DNA of 64,000 nt from Cordilura impudica. Its lineage: Eukaryota; Arthropoda; Insecta; Diptera; Scathophagidae. The notes below the pieces were generated by a model. The model had not been told where the DNA came from. It saw nothing but the letters and a program-made list of their open reading frames with translations, and made no database searches. Shown piece by piece: positions 32,939 through 44,549 of the stretch (the stretch's first letter is position 1; every line of letters starts with the position of its first letter). Made by a program: the position numbers and the translations under genes. Location of the stretch: the NCBI GenBank assembly GCA_963682025.1, contig OY821517.1, forward strand, positions 110,559,625 through 110,623,624, in the 5' to 3' direction.

Positions 32939-34672
32939 TATACCCTCCACTCCAGTGTGCAGAGGGTATATACATATAAGTTTGTCATTCCGTTTGTAAT
33001 AATTAGAAAAAAAATTTTTGACCCCATAAAATATATATATTTGTGATCCTTATAACAACCGGAGTTGATATAGCGATGTCCGTCTGTCCGTCTGTGGAAA
33101 TCACGATGACGGCATCAATCGAGCAGCTATGGTGCTCGTTGGCATAAAAACTGATTCACTAACATCCCGAAAAGTTTGCTATTTAAAATTGTCCAAATTG
33201 GTCAATTAGGGCACGAGATTTGAATGAAGAACTAAAAAAAGTCTTGAAAAATATAATTTTCTTTTTTGTTCTTGTCACGATCACGCCCTCAATAGGAGAG
33301 CTAGGGTGATCGTTTTTAGTGAGAATGATTCACCAAATCCATGGGAAGATTTCTATTTCAAAAATTATTAAAATCCGTGGAACAGGTCCAGGGAAATCTC
33401 TGAAAAATTAAAAAAAAAAATATGATGTTTCTATATTGTTCTTGTTGTTATTCTAAATGTTGTGTTGTTGTCATAGCTGGACTTGTTGTTTTTGTGGTCG
33501 TTGTGGTAATAATATAATAAAAACTAACCCTTTGTACATTTTTTTTATCAACTCTGGTAGAAAAATTTAAAAGTTTCCATTGTTTTGGCATTACTAAAAA
33601 AATTTGTTAAATCATTTCTGTAATTACCACGAGCCTGCCTGCAAAATTTCAGATTGAATGGGTCACGGGAAAGTGGTTAAAATCGATCCAAAATTTTTTC
33701 GGCAAGCAGACACTACGAGTTAATATAAAGGGAGTAAAAATTCACCAACATCTAAAGCAAATAATGCTGAAATACCTAGTTGTTAATAAAAAAAAAACAA
33801 TGTAAATTTAGCAAAAAAAATATTATGTATAAATTTATTTAAAGAGAAAAACACCAAAATAACGTTTGATGTTGTATTTATACCCTATACCACTATGTGG
33901 TTTGGGTATAATGACTTTGTGCTGCTGTTTGTAACAACCAAAAATATTTGACCTAGACCCATCTTTAATTATACCGATCGAATCAGAATCACTTTCTGAA
34001 TTGATTTAACAATGTCCGTCCGTCCGTCCGTCCGTCCGTCCGTCTGTGTGTCCATGTAAACCTTGTAATCAAAGTGCAGGTCGCAAATATGAATATATTT
34101 TGATGAAATTTGGTATATAAGCTTTTATCGGCCATGGGATGAACGTTGTTGAAATTGGTGAGAATCAGTCCATGTTCGGACCTAGCCCCCATACAAATTA
34201 ACCTATGAAATCGACATAAATTGTCATAAGATCCAAATTGTCATATAGATCTTACTCAAATTGGGTTTATATGCGTTCATTACATCCATTAATGAGTAGT
34301 ACAAAAATTATCCCTGTGGCCCCATATAGAGCTGCTTCACACTCAAATTTGGTTTTTGCTTATTTTCTATGTCCAGTTAGTTCGGCCTAAGAGATAGGGT
34401 TTCTAAACGCATGGTATAGGGTATCGTATAGTCGGTCTAGACCGACAATAATTTTCTTACTTGTTTTTGTGTGTAATATTTACATATCCATACATAAACA
34501 TATTAAATAATACAAATAATATACATATATTCTATATATGTATATCCATAATAACTGCATGTTAGAAATAAATCGGTATATTATTTTATTTACATAATTT
34601 TCTGCAATATTTTGTTGTGGGGAAAATACATTTCTTTTGCATTAACAGAGTGTCACTTCATTTTGCTCAGCG
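32939..34672 (+). mobile_element. INE-like family B, copy 2, interrupted by family A
   Basis: Same sequence as 13690-14817, from TATACCCTCCACTCCAGTG to TTTTGCTCAGCG. It is split at 33878/34464 by a 585-bp family A element. Without it the lengths agree with copy 1. Contains GTCCGTCTGTCCGTCTG near 33080. Confidence 0.8.
33879..34463 (+). mobile_element. INE-like family A, copy 4, nested
   Basis: TATACCCTATACCACTATG to GTCGGTCTAGACCGAC, ending CTTACTTG. (GTCC)n at 34014-34044. It is inserted in a T run of family B. Copy 1 of B shows that site empty, which fixes both ends. Confidence 0.9.
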
Positions 34673-36400
34673 GAGTGCTCATAGGAGTGTTCTATAATCA
34701 GGTGATTTTTGTCATATTTTATCAAAGTTAAGTTATTTCTAAATTTTTTCCAAATAAAATACTTGCTTGGTAAAATGACTTCAATGTTTTTATTTTGAGG
34801 AAATCCGAGCAACGCTGGATCAAAACAGCTAGAATTAGATATAATTATATAATGGATCTTTTTTCAGCAACAGAGGATTTGGTTTGGATTTAGTAGGTGA
34901 GAGTGGAGAGTTGTGGAACTAGTTTTGTTTTTATGGAACGTGTTTGTACCGAAGGCATTTTTTCTGCGTCTGAATATATAAACTTCTGACTGTAAAATTT
35001 TTATTTATTTAAAAAATGAAAAACATAATAATCGAAGAGTTTTGCTTGTTGACAAAAAAACCTGCTTTAACAACATTTTAAATTGAAGGTACGAGTTGCG
35101 GACCATGGTTCCAAATTAATAAAATCGGTGTTCTTTTAGTTCAATTACAGGTGAAATAGCCGGCTGTAAAATGAGCACACTTCAATTGAACAACTCGACC
35201 GCAATGAATAATTGAAGTTAGTAACGTGGAAGTAGTTTCAAAATCTTATTGAAAGAAAAAGAGGAACATCCTGCCAAAAACTTACGAATATAAGAAATAT
35301 TACAAAGCATCACTTGGAAGGAAATGAAACCAATTATTGGAAAAATATATCAACCGATTTTTGTCATTATTTACAATGAAGGAAGGAGATTAACCAATTA
35401 TTGAAAAATTATATCAAACGATTTTTATCATAAATTATACATATTATTTTTTTTCTTTTTTTAATAATTTGTTAAATTGGGGACAAATGTTTGGACATTT
35501 CAGATCTTATTTCCATCACTCATTTTGGTATATATATATATATGTGTTTTTTTTGTAAAGCCCAAAATTAAAATTGAATTATAACTGAATGTTGTAACTT
35601 TACTTGTTAGCTTCCTCGTGAAATAGGAAAATAAAATTAATTAATTTTACATAAAATAAAAATAACTCACAATGTTGTTTTATTTTTTTGTATTTTTTAT
35701 TTTTTGTTTTTATTTTGCGCTACGCTGCACCATTCTATGTATTTATCCTTGATGTGAGTGCAGCAATTCGAGCAGAAAACGACTTAATGAATGTAGGGCA
35801 AGTGAAGCACTGCTTGTGGTCTACTGTGAGCCAACTTCGTTTGAACAGTATATGAAATAGATTTCCGCCCCCTTTTAAAAATGCAAATTTTAAGTGATAT
35901 TAGATTTTTGTTCTAGTTAATGATACAACTGGCCTTTTCTGCAACGACCCTTTGCATCTGGTGGTGGTAGTTATGTAAGCCAAAAAGCATAAGAAATATA
36001 CAAAAAAGACATAAAATGGATAAAAGCAAACTAGAAATAATGATAATTAGTTTCAATATTCGCTGAAGATTTCGTATATGTGCAAAGTTTTGTGCAATAA
36101 AAAAGAATTTTAGCTTTACTTAACTTAAAATTAGCTAAAAAATATTCTTTTGATTTTCTATAGTTAATTATTTGTTAGTAAATATGTACAACTGGTAATT
36201 GGTTAATGAGGTATGTGATGGTTTTTTAGATTTTGTGAAAGCACCCAGGCAGAAATTGCAAGAAATAAAGCACTGACAAATCACTGACAGATGATCAGAG
36301 TTACCGACTTCGGCTCCGATTTCGACTCCGACTTTTTAATATAACAGCTTTTTACAATATATGTTATCATTTGTTATCCCATTGCATTTAAGCAAATATC
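34673..36400. other. AT-rich stretch without recognised gene
   Basis: TATA microsatellite at about 35528-35544. CTCCGA-type short repeat at 36312-36335. Nothing coding recognised. Confidence 0.4.
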
Positions 36401-36404
36401 AATT

Positions 36405-36528
36405 TCTTTTCAGAAAGTATCAATTGTATTTCAGAAAATGGCAACTGAATTTCATAAAACAACGATTATATTTCAAAGAGTATCAATTGCATTTCAGAAA
36501 ACATTAATTGAATTTCAGAAAGTATTAG
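36405..36528 (+). repeat. ~25-29 bp minisatellite (TTTCAGAAAGTATCAATTG)
   Basis: Five imperfect units alternating TATCAATTG.ATTTCAGAAA and similar variants. Confidence 0.8.
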
Positions 36529-36634
36529 TACTACGACATCAGCAGATCTGTACGTGTCTACTTTTGCAGGTTCTGGAATTTTTCATTGTTAATTTATATT
36601 AAATATACTAATTTGTTAATTTATAGAACTTGCC

Positions 36635-36952
36635 ATGACTGGTAAATGGAAAAAATTTGGTGAAATAATCTCAGATTTAAAGAACCCACAACTCTTATTT
36701 CTAATGCCAACAAATTTCGATGAAGATTCAACAAATATTGAGCAAGGTGAAATTCTAACTTCTAAGGCCACCAATAGTTGTAGATGTTTCTCACTGTATT
36801 GCACTGGTTATGGGGTTATGGGTTTAAAAGATAAACAATACAAATATAAAAGAATATCTGTCGGAACAAATATAACTTCGGAATCAATTTTGTCATATGA
36901 AGATGCCATTATACTTCTTAAGCTTTCAAACGTTCAATTTTATACGCATTAA
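36635..36952 (+). CDS. Unrecognised 105-codon ORF
   Basis: Opens MTGKWKKFGEIISDLKNPQ and ends LKLSNVQFYTH. The composition is more protein-like than neighbouring frames: mixed charged and hydrophobic residues, with two cysteines in NSCRCFSLYC. Beyond the stop another frame continues plausibly (VRLGLSYLDIKTNLIKWQL, about 36985-37045). It may therefore be a broken fragment of a longer protein. I do not recognise the family; a degraded transposon protein is as likely as a host exon. Confidence 0.3.
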   Translation: MTGKWKKFGEIISDLKNPQLLFLMPTNFDEDSTNIEQGEILTSKATNSCRCFSLYCTGYGVMGLKDKQYKYKRISVGTNITSESILSYEDAIILLKLSNVQFYTH

Positions 36953-37339
36953 ATAAGAGATAAGAAAAAGCTTAAACTGGTGCGGTTGGGTCTTTCATAT
37001 CTGGATATAAAAACAAATTTAATAAAGTGGCAACTGAGTGCTGAAAATGTTGAATGTACGGTCAGGTTGCTAAACGTTGTAATACGAATGTTATATGCTC
37101 TGCGTATTTAGGCAATCAAGTTATTTGCAGATCTAATAATTACTTCAAGAGAAAAATTAAATACAAAAATGATGTTACACGATGCCCATGCAGAAAAAAC
37201 TATTTAGAAATTCGACAAAAAAATTTGTTGCAGACTTAGCATCGGATAATTTCAACGATATTGTAATTAATGTATTATAAGCGTGCAAGAGTGTAACTTA
37301 AAGTATTGCCAAAACAAATATACCATATACAACTCTGTT

Positions 37340-38680
37340 ACTATGGATATAAATGAGAGAATGAGTGTAACAGATTTTGTATGGTTTTGCTATTGCACAC
37401 ACACTATACTCTTAAAAACAAAAACAGTTATTTATTGTTTTGAGTTGAGTTTGTTATAGACTTTTTTTTTGCTCTCCAATAACTGTTGTAACCATAAGTA
37501 TTTTTTAATATTGTTGATGAGACAAATATACAGGTGATCTTTGGTGAGTTGCTGTAAACAAATATTAATAAAATCAGACTTTAAAAATGAATAATAGTGA
37601 AATAAAAGAAAGAAATTTATCTAATATATATAAAATTATTGAAAAGAGAGGGCGAAGCAAGATATAGGAATGCTTTGGATATATTAAAGACGAAACCGAT
37701 GTTGAACTAAATAATTTTGTTGCATGCAAAATGTGCAAAAATGTATACAAATATAATAAAAATGCATTATCAAATTTAAATAAACACAAGTGCTATAATT
37801 TAATAAAAAATGAACAAGAAAATGAATTAATTGAACCAACCCAAGAGGCTAAAAAAGCTTGTACCAATGTTATGACAGAATGGGTGCTTGGAGACATTCG
37901 GCCATACTCTCTAGTAAAAGGTAATGGATTAAAAGCACATTCAAAGTTAATGCTTTCCCTGGGAAATAAATTTGGACCTAATCTTAACATAGAATCTCTA
38001 ATGCCACATCCAACAACACTACAAATGAACGTTGAGAGTTGTTATTCCATTCAGTTTGAAAACCTAAAATCAGAGATCTCATCTATACGAAAAATTGGTT
38101 ATGCCCAGACGTGTGATCTATGGACAGAAAATTTTTCTAAAATATCCTACTTAGCCCTAACGGCTCATTTTGTTATAGATGGTGAGTGTAAAGGCAAGCT
38201 GCTAGGAATAAAATCTGTGAAAGGAATTTCAAATACAAGTGAGTAATCAGTAAAATAATAAACAACTTTTATATGGGCAATTCCGAGTGAAGTGAGCCCT
38301 TGTCTGGCCTTATGTCTCCGATTTTAATCAAATTTGGTAGGAAGGAAAGCTACACAAAGAAAAGCTTATCACCAAAATTTGAGCTTTTTCGGAGCTTTTT
38401 TGTGGATTTTATAAGCTCAAAATGGGGAAAAGTTAAAGTTCTGAAATTTTCAGTAAATATTTAATGATGAATTGTTTTCAAACAAAATATATTGAAAAAA
38501 AAAATTAAAAATTATTTTCTGCGCAAAATTTTTATAAATTTTTATAAATCATACAAACGAATTTTTACTTGCATCATACAACAAGTTATTTATTGTATTC
38601 CATCGTCATCTACTAGTATTTGCTTGTGCGAAACATTGGAAAACAAATATGTTACTCTCATTCTCTTTTTATGCACTCAC
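37340..38680 (+). mobile_element. hAT element remnant with subterminal inverted repeats
   Basis: GAGAATGAGTGTAAC (about 37353) is matched in inverted form by GTTACTCTCATTCTC (about 38649) at 14 of 15 positions, with weaker similarity beyond. They bracket a hAT transposase half. True termini and an 8-bp TSD were not identified. Confidence 0.5.
37587..38243 (+). pseudogene. hobo/Hermes-like hAT transposase, N-terminal half
   Basis: From ATG 37587 one frame runs to about 38243 with a single internal TAG (about 37665). It has CKMCKNVYKYNKN..SNLNKH.C, a BED-type zinc finger (C, C, H, C). Next come WVLGDIRPYSLVKGNGLKAH and SLGNKFGPN, which match the dimerisation region of Hermes. QTCDLWTENFSKISYLALTA carries the first catalytic aspartate (Hermes D180 context ATIDLWTDN). 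It stops after GIKSVKGISNT, about one third of a ~610-residue protein. A GTGAGT following at 38235 could be a relic splice donor. The catalytic second D and E are missing. Confidence 0.88.
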
Positions 38681-39030
38681 ATCCAAACTGCTACATATAA
38701 AAACAATACCAACTTATAACAGAAACATTTAACCACTCATCTACATGCACTCATTTCAGTAAACACACAGAAACTTGTACGAACAGTTGTAACTGTGCAC
38801 GTCTTAATAAAATATATCACTGCTTAGCCCCCATAAAAATGACTCCTATGAGATCGGCGTAAACTATCATACAGCACAAATTATCATTTTCAATTCGAAT
38901 CTAAAGGAGGGTATCATCGTCACTATCCCCCAAAAAGGCGAGTTCGGAATCTGGGTAGGTATTACAATCCTTAGTGCAGTAAATAAAAAAATAACCCATA
39001 TTATCAACAGAAGAATATCATAGGCTATTA
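38250..39030. other. Mixed repeat fragments
   Basis: 38276-38420 (GGCAATTCCGAGTGAAGTG...) looks like a transposon end of unknown family. 38826-38895 resembles a piece of INE-like family A (CCCCCATAAAAATGACTCC). No gene. Confidence 0.4.
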
Positions 39031-39044
39031 TGAATGACATAAGA

Positions 39045-40072
39045 CAAGGGCAGGAACAGTCTGCCGAGTGGCAATCCCCCCTCTATCTTTATAGACTTCG
39101 AAAAGGTGTTCGACACCCCTCAACCACGACGTAATATGGAGTGCTCTAGCTTGCAAGGGTGTTCCTTCCAAAATTATCACATTAATTCCGGGTCTGTATA
39201 AGGATGTTAAATGTCGCGTAGGCCATGACAGCGCACTGAGCAACAGATTTGACGTGGTAACTGGTGTTCATCAGGGATCTATACTATCCCCCTTACATTT
39301 TAGATGTTACAGTGCACAATGATACTCGTATGAGCAGAGGTATAAGATGGGGATTCAATCAGCAACTCGAGAGCCTGGAATAGGCGGTTATCTCACAGTT
39401 ACCTCCATATGGTAGCTAAACTGAAGTCCCTCGAGATCGAAACATCTAAAGCCGGCTTGAAGATACACAAAAGCAAGAGCAAAGTGATGCGCTGCAACAC
39501 TCTTAGCAACTCAGAAGTCAAGATACTCGATATTTAACTTGAAGAAGTTAAATCCTTTTGCTAACTTGGCAGCATTTTAACGCACACCGGCGGCTCTAGT
39601 GATGACGTAAACTGTCGTGTCTCAAAATATAACCAGTCCTACGGCATGCTGCATCCTCTGTGGAAATCTACAATAATTTATAAACGTACCAAGACAAGCA
39701 TATTCAACTCCTGTGTTAAATCAGTGCTCCTTTACCCCAGTGAAACTTGGAACACAACACCACCCGACTTGATCGCGATCCTAGTGTTTGTTAACCGCTT
39801 GCTGTGCCGGCAATCAGACCAGCGTCCTATGCGAGCCGTGATCCGAAACCGAAAATGGCGTTGAATTGGTCACACGCTGCACAGACCTCAAGGCGACATT
39901 ACAAAAACTGCTATCGACTGGAATCCTTAGGGAATCATACTTGGCGGCGCCAACTTGACTCCGAAGTTAACCAAAGCGGCATGAGCTGGAAACGGATCAA
40001 AAATCTATCACCAAATCGCCACCGATGGAGAAACTTTGTTGCGGCCCTTTGTTCCTCATATGAACCATAGGA
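39045..40072 (+). pseudogene. RTE-like LINE reverse transcriptase, 3' fragment
   Basis: Frames shift repeatedly but the order is clear. FIDFEKVFDT (about 39091-39120) is RT motif A with its catalytic aspartate. VVTGVHQGSILSP (about 39257-39292) corresponds to motif B (GVRQGC.LSP). RWGFNQQLESL precedes a lost YADD. Then LKIHKSKSKVMRCNT, GSILTHTGGSSDDVNCRVSK, SIFNSCVKSVLLYPSETW (39700-39755), and finally a GNHTWRRQLDSEVNQSG... NRHRWRNFVAALCSSYEP tail ending at 40068. That C-terminal region is shared by RTE-type LINEs. An (AT)n run starts directly after, as expected for an RTE 3' end. Confidence 0.85.
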
Positions 40073-40075
40073 CGT

Positions 40076-40094
40076 AATATATATATATATATAT
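40076..40094 (+). repeat. (AT)n microsatellite at LINE 3' end
   Basis: About nine AT units between the LINE stop and the next element; a further short (AT)n lies at 42606-42614 on the far side of that element. Confidence 0.95.
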
Positions 40095-40629
40095 GGGGGA
40101 TTTCATGTCAAGTGCACCAACTTTTGAAACCGATGTCTTCCGATCGGGATGAAATTTGCACCAAGGTTAGTCCTATTGGATAGTAGTTTAGACACAATTT
40201 TTCAAAAAGATCGGTCTAGATCTCTCTGAGTTAGATCTCTCTGAGGGAGCAAAATTTGACATTTTGGCCAAACAGGTGTTTTTCCCATCAATGTAACTTA
40301 TTACCTATTGTTCCTAGAAAATTTTCTCCCAAAGAGTTTAGATAGCTATTTCTTCAGTATTTCGGAAAAAAATACTTAAAAAAAAAAAAAAATTTGTAGA
40401 CTTTTTTTTTTGCTAAATAAAAGCATTTTCAAAAAGGGCATTTTTTTTTTTATTATAAGAAAGCTTAGGATTTTTCCTTTAAGAGCTTTTTGGTCGCTTA
40501 GTGGGATGGGAGTGGGATATCTATCGAAAAAAATTTTTTGTAACTCAAGAGAACGGTTTTTCAATTTTTCACAAATGCACTATTTTGAATTTTTTTCGAT
40601 CTGTGTCTAAAACCTTACAAATAAAACTT
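40095..40629 (+). repeat. Left 535-bp terminal inverted repeat
   Basis: Carries several AAAAAA/TTTTTT runs and a GATCGGTCTAGATCTCTCTGA block near 40210-40240. A second TTAGATCTCTCTGA copy is present here but absent on the right arm. Confidence 0.93.
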
Positions 40630-40700
40630 GTAGCTGATGAAGTATTTAAGTCTTGTAAATTTTTAAATACCCAGTCTTTCATCCATCTTTTTTGTCGCCT

Positions 40701-41998
40701 TTATTTACTGCGTTTTTTTGTCAATCCTTTCTTGGCGTTACTAGGTTCAGCTGTTGATTTCGCTGCTGGTTTATTTGTTGTCTTTGGGAAGAAATCGCAT
40801 TGAATAGAGGCAGAAAACTTTTTCAACTTGGGTCTTCCATCGACAAGCGTTATAAAAGCATGGTATTGAGCGGTGCCATCGATTGCTACCACAGCATCGA
40901 ATCTGCTCTTCAGTGTTTTCAATGTTTCCTGATGATCCTCTTTACTACTAAGAACTATTCTAGTTTCTTTACAATAACTCTTTGCCCAATGGAATAAAGC
41001 AGTCGCATCTAAGATGCGATCTTGATGAGAGCACTGGAGGCTATACTTCGCTGCATTTCTTTTAAGGTTTGCTCCAATACCCTCACATGCTCCTTTACCA
41101 TGAGCAGTAGGATGAAAATGCCACTCAGCTGGCATTCCAAAATCTTTTTCATGGGCCATAAGATTTGCCAAGCTACTTTTGTTTTTAAAATGTTGACGAG
41201 CTCCGTCCGAAACGTAGTATACCTTCCTTACTGTAAATTTAGATTTTAGAAATTTTAGCATTCTCTTCTGGTACTCATAAACTGCAACGGTATCATGTTT
41301 TAAATCGTCGGATATGATTGCCATACTTTTGTGTTCAAGTTTTTCATCTTTCATGTAGTAAATAACTACTGTGTATATAGTTGCTTGGTCGTTATGGCAT
41401 CCTGAAGAACATATTTATAGTTTTCTGCGAAATCACATGAAATAACGAATTCACCAGACTTCAAATGCATCTTCAAATCCTTGAAGAATGACCATTGCTC
41501 TTCGACTAAAAAGTCATGGTTTCTCAAGTTTAGCAATCCTGTACACATTTCTTCCACAAAATCATCCACATTTAAAATGATTGTTTTCAAAGTGCATCTG
41601 TCAGTCTGAATCCAAGAATCAAATTTGACCTCCTCTATATATTCGCGATCTAAAGAGTTGATTAAATTTTCTTTGATGAATGTGGTTTTCTGGCAATTGG
41701 TACATTCACATAAGTGGCAAGAAATTGTTGCATTAGGACACATAGTCAATTTAAGGCAATCGCGGTAATCGTGTAAATCTTCTGTCGAATCATCTGTTAA
41801 ATGCTTTAAGTTGATTTCTTTCAACATCAGTTTAACATTTTCATGGTAAATGCAAACGCATACTGTGTGAGTTCCGCTGCTTTCTGCCAAAACGCAGTGT
41901 TTTGGCCTCATTTGGGTTAATTTCGTGAAGCCAATTCTAACATCCTCGTCTTCAGATTGAAATGTTGCAAATAACTCTTTCAGGTTACAGATAACCAT
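40701..41998 (-). pseudogene. Putative DDE-type transposase of the long-TIR element, one frameshift
   Basis: Two adjoining minus-strand frames (41998-41366 and 41354-40701) form one protein of about 430 residues. Frame 1: GFTKLTQMRPKHCVLAESSG, a Cys cluster CHLCECTNC (94-102), then ISCDFAENYKYVLQDA (D189). Frame 2: IISDDLKHDTVAVY, YYVSDGARQHFKNKS (D50), WHFHPTAHGKGACEGIG (E91), ending in a lysine-rich tail. D-D-E/D in this order suggests an RNase H-fold nuclease. I know similar uncharacterised proteins in many animals. The shift lies just after VLQDAI, where a short stretch normally linking to VVIYY seems deleted. A Sola-like assignment is possible but unproven. The start leaves only 70 bp before the TIR, so the N-terminus may be cut. 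Confidence 0.8.
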
Positions 41999-42068
41999 TC
42001 TCTTCTGTTATGTTATGAAGGTATGTTACATACCTTCGGAAAGTTTAGTTTATCTAGTTTCTGAGTAT

Positions 42069-42605
42069 AAGTTTTATTTGTAAGGTTTTAGACACAAATC
42101 GGAAAAAATTCAAAATTGTGCATTTGTGAAAAATTGAAAAACCGTAGTCTTGAGTTACAAAACATTTTTTTTGATAGATATCCCACTCCCATCCCACTAA
42201 GCGACCAAAAAGTTCTCAAAGGAAAAATCCTAAGCTTTCTAATGAAAAAAAAAAAAAAATGCCCTTTTTGAAAAAAAAGGCAAAAAATGCTTTAAGTTAG
42301 CAAAAAAAAGTCTACATATTTTTTTTTTAAAGTATTTTTTTCCGAAATATTGAAGAAATAGCTACCTAAACTCTTTGGGAGAAAATTTTCTAGGAACAAT
42401 AGGTAATAAGTTACATGGATGAGAAAAAACACCTGTTTGGCCAAAATGTCAAATTTTAATCCCGTTTAACTCAGAGAGATCTAGACCGATCTTTTTGAAA
42501 AATTGTGTCTAAGCTACTATCCAATAGGACTAATCTTGGTGCAAATTTCATACCGATCGGAAGACATCGGTTTCAAAAGTTGGTGCACTTGACATGAAAT
42601 CCCCC
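42069..42605 (-). repeat. Right 535-bp terminal inverted repeat
   Basis: Reverse-complement partner of 40095-40629. Confidence 0.93.
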
Positions 42606-42615
42606 ATATATATAT

Positions 42616-43840
42616 TAGGGTCATAGAAGTTCCTTTGATTTTACTTGCCGCACAGGTGGTTTTAGCACTAGGTGAGATACAATGCGTCCACCAGGGCCCC
42701 TTCCTTAGATGATAGCAAGCTAGGAGAGATGATTAGGCATACTCTCCTCCCTTTGCTATTGGATTGGCCCGATCTAAAAGCCTTCTACTCTATGGATCGT
42801 AGAACCCAATTGAATGCAATTCCACATTGAACTGTGTTCTTCCCGCGATTTTGGGATACCATAGCAACCACGAAACTCTCCGAGGAGCCTTTCACAAAAA
42901 AAGCTTTTTAAGGGTACAACACGTTGTCATCAGCAGCACTTGCAAAAAAACATACCTTCAATAAACCGCACATTTGTCTACTACGTTCGTTCTTACTAGC
43001 TGTTATTATCATGTGGTACTGATATGTACAACGTTCCGTACCAACATTTCAACCTAACGTAATGGTCATCTTTGCTAAGACTGGTACTAGCTCACCCATG
43101 CACAGCTTCGAATATTTCGACACATGTCTTCATCCGTCTACTATGCTCCGAAGTTACTAATTGCCGCCATCATGCTAGTTGGTGCTTTTTCAACTTTTCA
43201 AAATTTGAGAATAATTTTTCACTTGCGAAAATATATATCTTATGCTCTTTGAATCTACGATTCAACTAAAATTTGAAGTTAACAAAATATGATTTTTTAC
43301 CCCTTGTTGTTAAAAAAAATATTTTAGGTAAAAGAATCTTAATAAATCTACAACACATCATGAAACCTTATTGAGTTCTTTTGAAATGAAAAAATTGGTT
43401 AAAAAATCTTCAGCAAATAGGACACTAAATGGTTTTAATGCGAAAACAGGTAATTTGTTTTTATAAAAAAGGGCCAAATTTTGTTGCGGCCTCTAGTCGG
43501 CCACAGGTCATAAATTTTGCCTTATGGCACAAAACGTTTTACGATGTTTTTTTTTTTTTAATATGAACACAGGTCATAGCAGATATATTTTGAGTTAGTC
43601 GATCGCAACTAACATTTTTTTTTTTGAAAACATTAAATTTTATTTGATAAAAAGGGATGCGACTTATTCAATTAGGGCCTATAACTCAATGGCATGAATT
43701 CGCCCACATGTCATGAACACAGGTAAGATAAAAACACAGTTTATAAATCTTGTTAATCTTTTTCAATAAGCAATGAACCACTTAAAAAGAAATACTGTAA
43801 CATGCGGAGCTACTGTCCGTTAATAATTCAGCATACGAGA
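42616..43840. other. Unassigned stretch
   Basis: Slightly more GC-rich at 42640-42900 without a recognisable frame. The rest is AT-rich. No gene seen. Confidence 0.4.
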
Positions 43841-43849
43841 CTTCCCAGA

Positions 43850-44060
43850 TTTTAGATTTTGTTGACTTTTGTGATTTTTAATTTTGGCGGTTTTTTGATT
43901 TTTGTGATTTAAGGGATTCTTGTTTTTGTCGATTTTTGTTTTTTCGATTTTTGATGTAGGCCATTTTTGATTTTGGCGATTTCTGTTATTAGCGATTTCC
44001 GGTTTTGCTATTTTGGAAGTTGGCGATTCCACCCATATATGCCACGACTGTTCAAATTGG
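43850..44060 (-). mobile_element. HelA Helitron fragment (short-period repeat block)
   Basis: Minus-strand AAAATCGCCAAAATC-type repeats followed by a GGTGGGAT/GTGGCA remnant, the same block as inside HelA. Ends not seen. Confidence 0.6.
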
Positions 44061-44339
44061 TAATGGGAGTTGCCACATCCACTGAGAAACATAGCCTGTT
44101 TGACATATTGCACGTGGACTTAAGTATCTGTATTTTGCGAATTTTTATCATCTAAAGCTTCTAAAGGAGTTCATTAATTTAATCTCCTCGTTTTGCAACC
44201 TGAGGAATTTTCTATGGTCGTCAGGTGTAGCCAATCTTTTGGAAACTTTAATTTTTTATTACTAGTTAAGAGATTAATTATTAAAAGAAGCGAAGTAAAA
44301 GACACCTCAATTACAGCTGACTATTGACAGAAGACTGGG

Positions 44340-44540
44340 GAGATGGGGTCTAAGTCACTCTGTGACTGTGCGTGAATATGCATGACTGTACGTGAAAGTT
44401 AATATTTATTTTCATAGCAAGTCTATCGACCAAGTTTTAGATCGATCGGATACGGGGAAATGTTTTTTAAATCACTCCGTGACTATGCGTGACTACCCCA
44501 AAATTAATCTATAGTCACAACAAGACTATGGGCCAAGGTA
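44340..44540 (+). repeat. Dimer of a ~100-bp repeat (CACTCCGTGACTATGCGTGAC)
   Basis: Two units with CGTGACTATGCGTGA and TCGATCGGATACGGGGAAATG segments. Related copies lie at 54000-54200 and, inverted, within 3400-3500. Confidence 0.6.
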
Positions 44541-44549
44541 AATCGATAT

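Larger units (their letters stand above)
40095..42605 (-). mobile_element. DNA transposon with 535-bp TIRs, superfamily unassigned
   Basis: A 2,511-bp element. The left TIR (40095-40629) and right TIR (42069-42605) are inverted copies of about 535 bp with few differences. Both start GGGGGATTTCATGTCAAGTG. Flanks are ATAT on each side, within an (AT)n run, so TSD length cannot be fixed; a 4-bp ATAT is compatible. One gene lies between them on the minus strand. TIRs this long make up over 40% of the element. Near-identity of the arms indicates recent insertion. Confidence 0.92.

Noticed and set aside
40410..40803. Plus-strand ORFs in and next to the long TIR
   Set aside because: They run across the TIR and the antisense of the transposase C-terminus; no family match.
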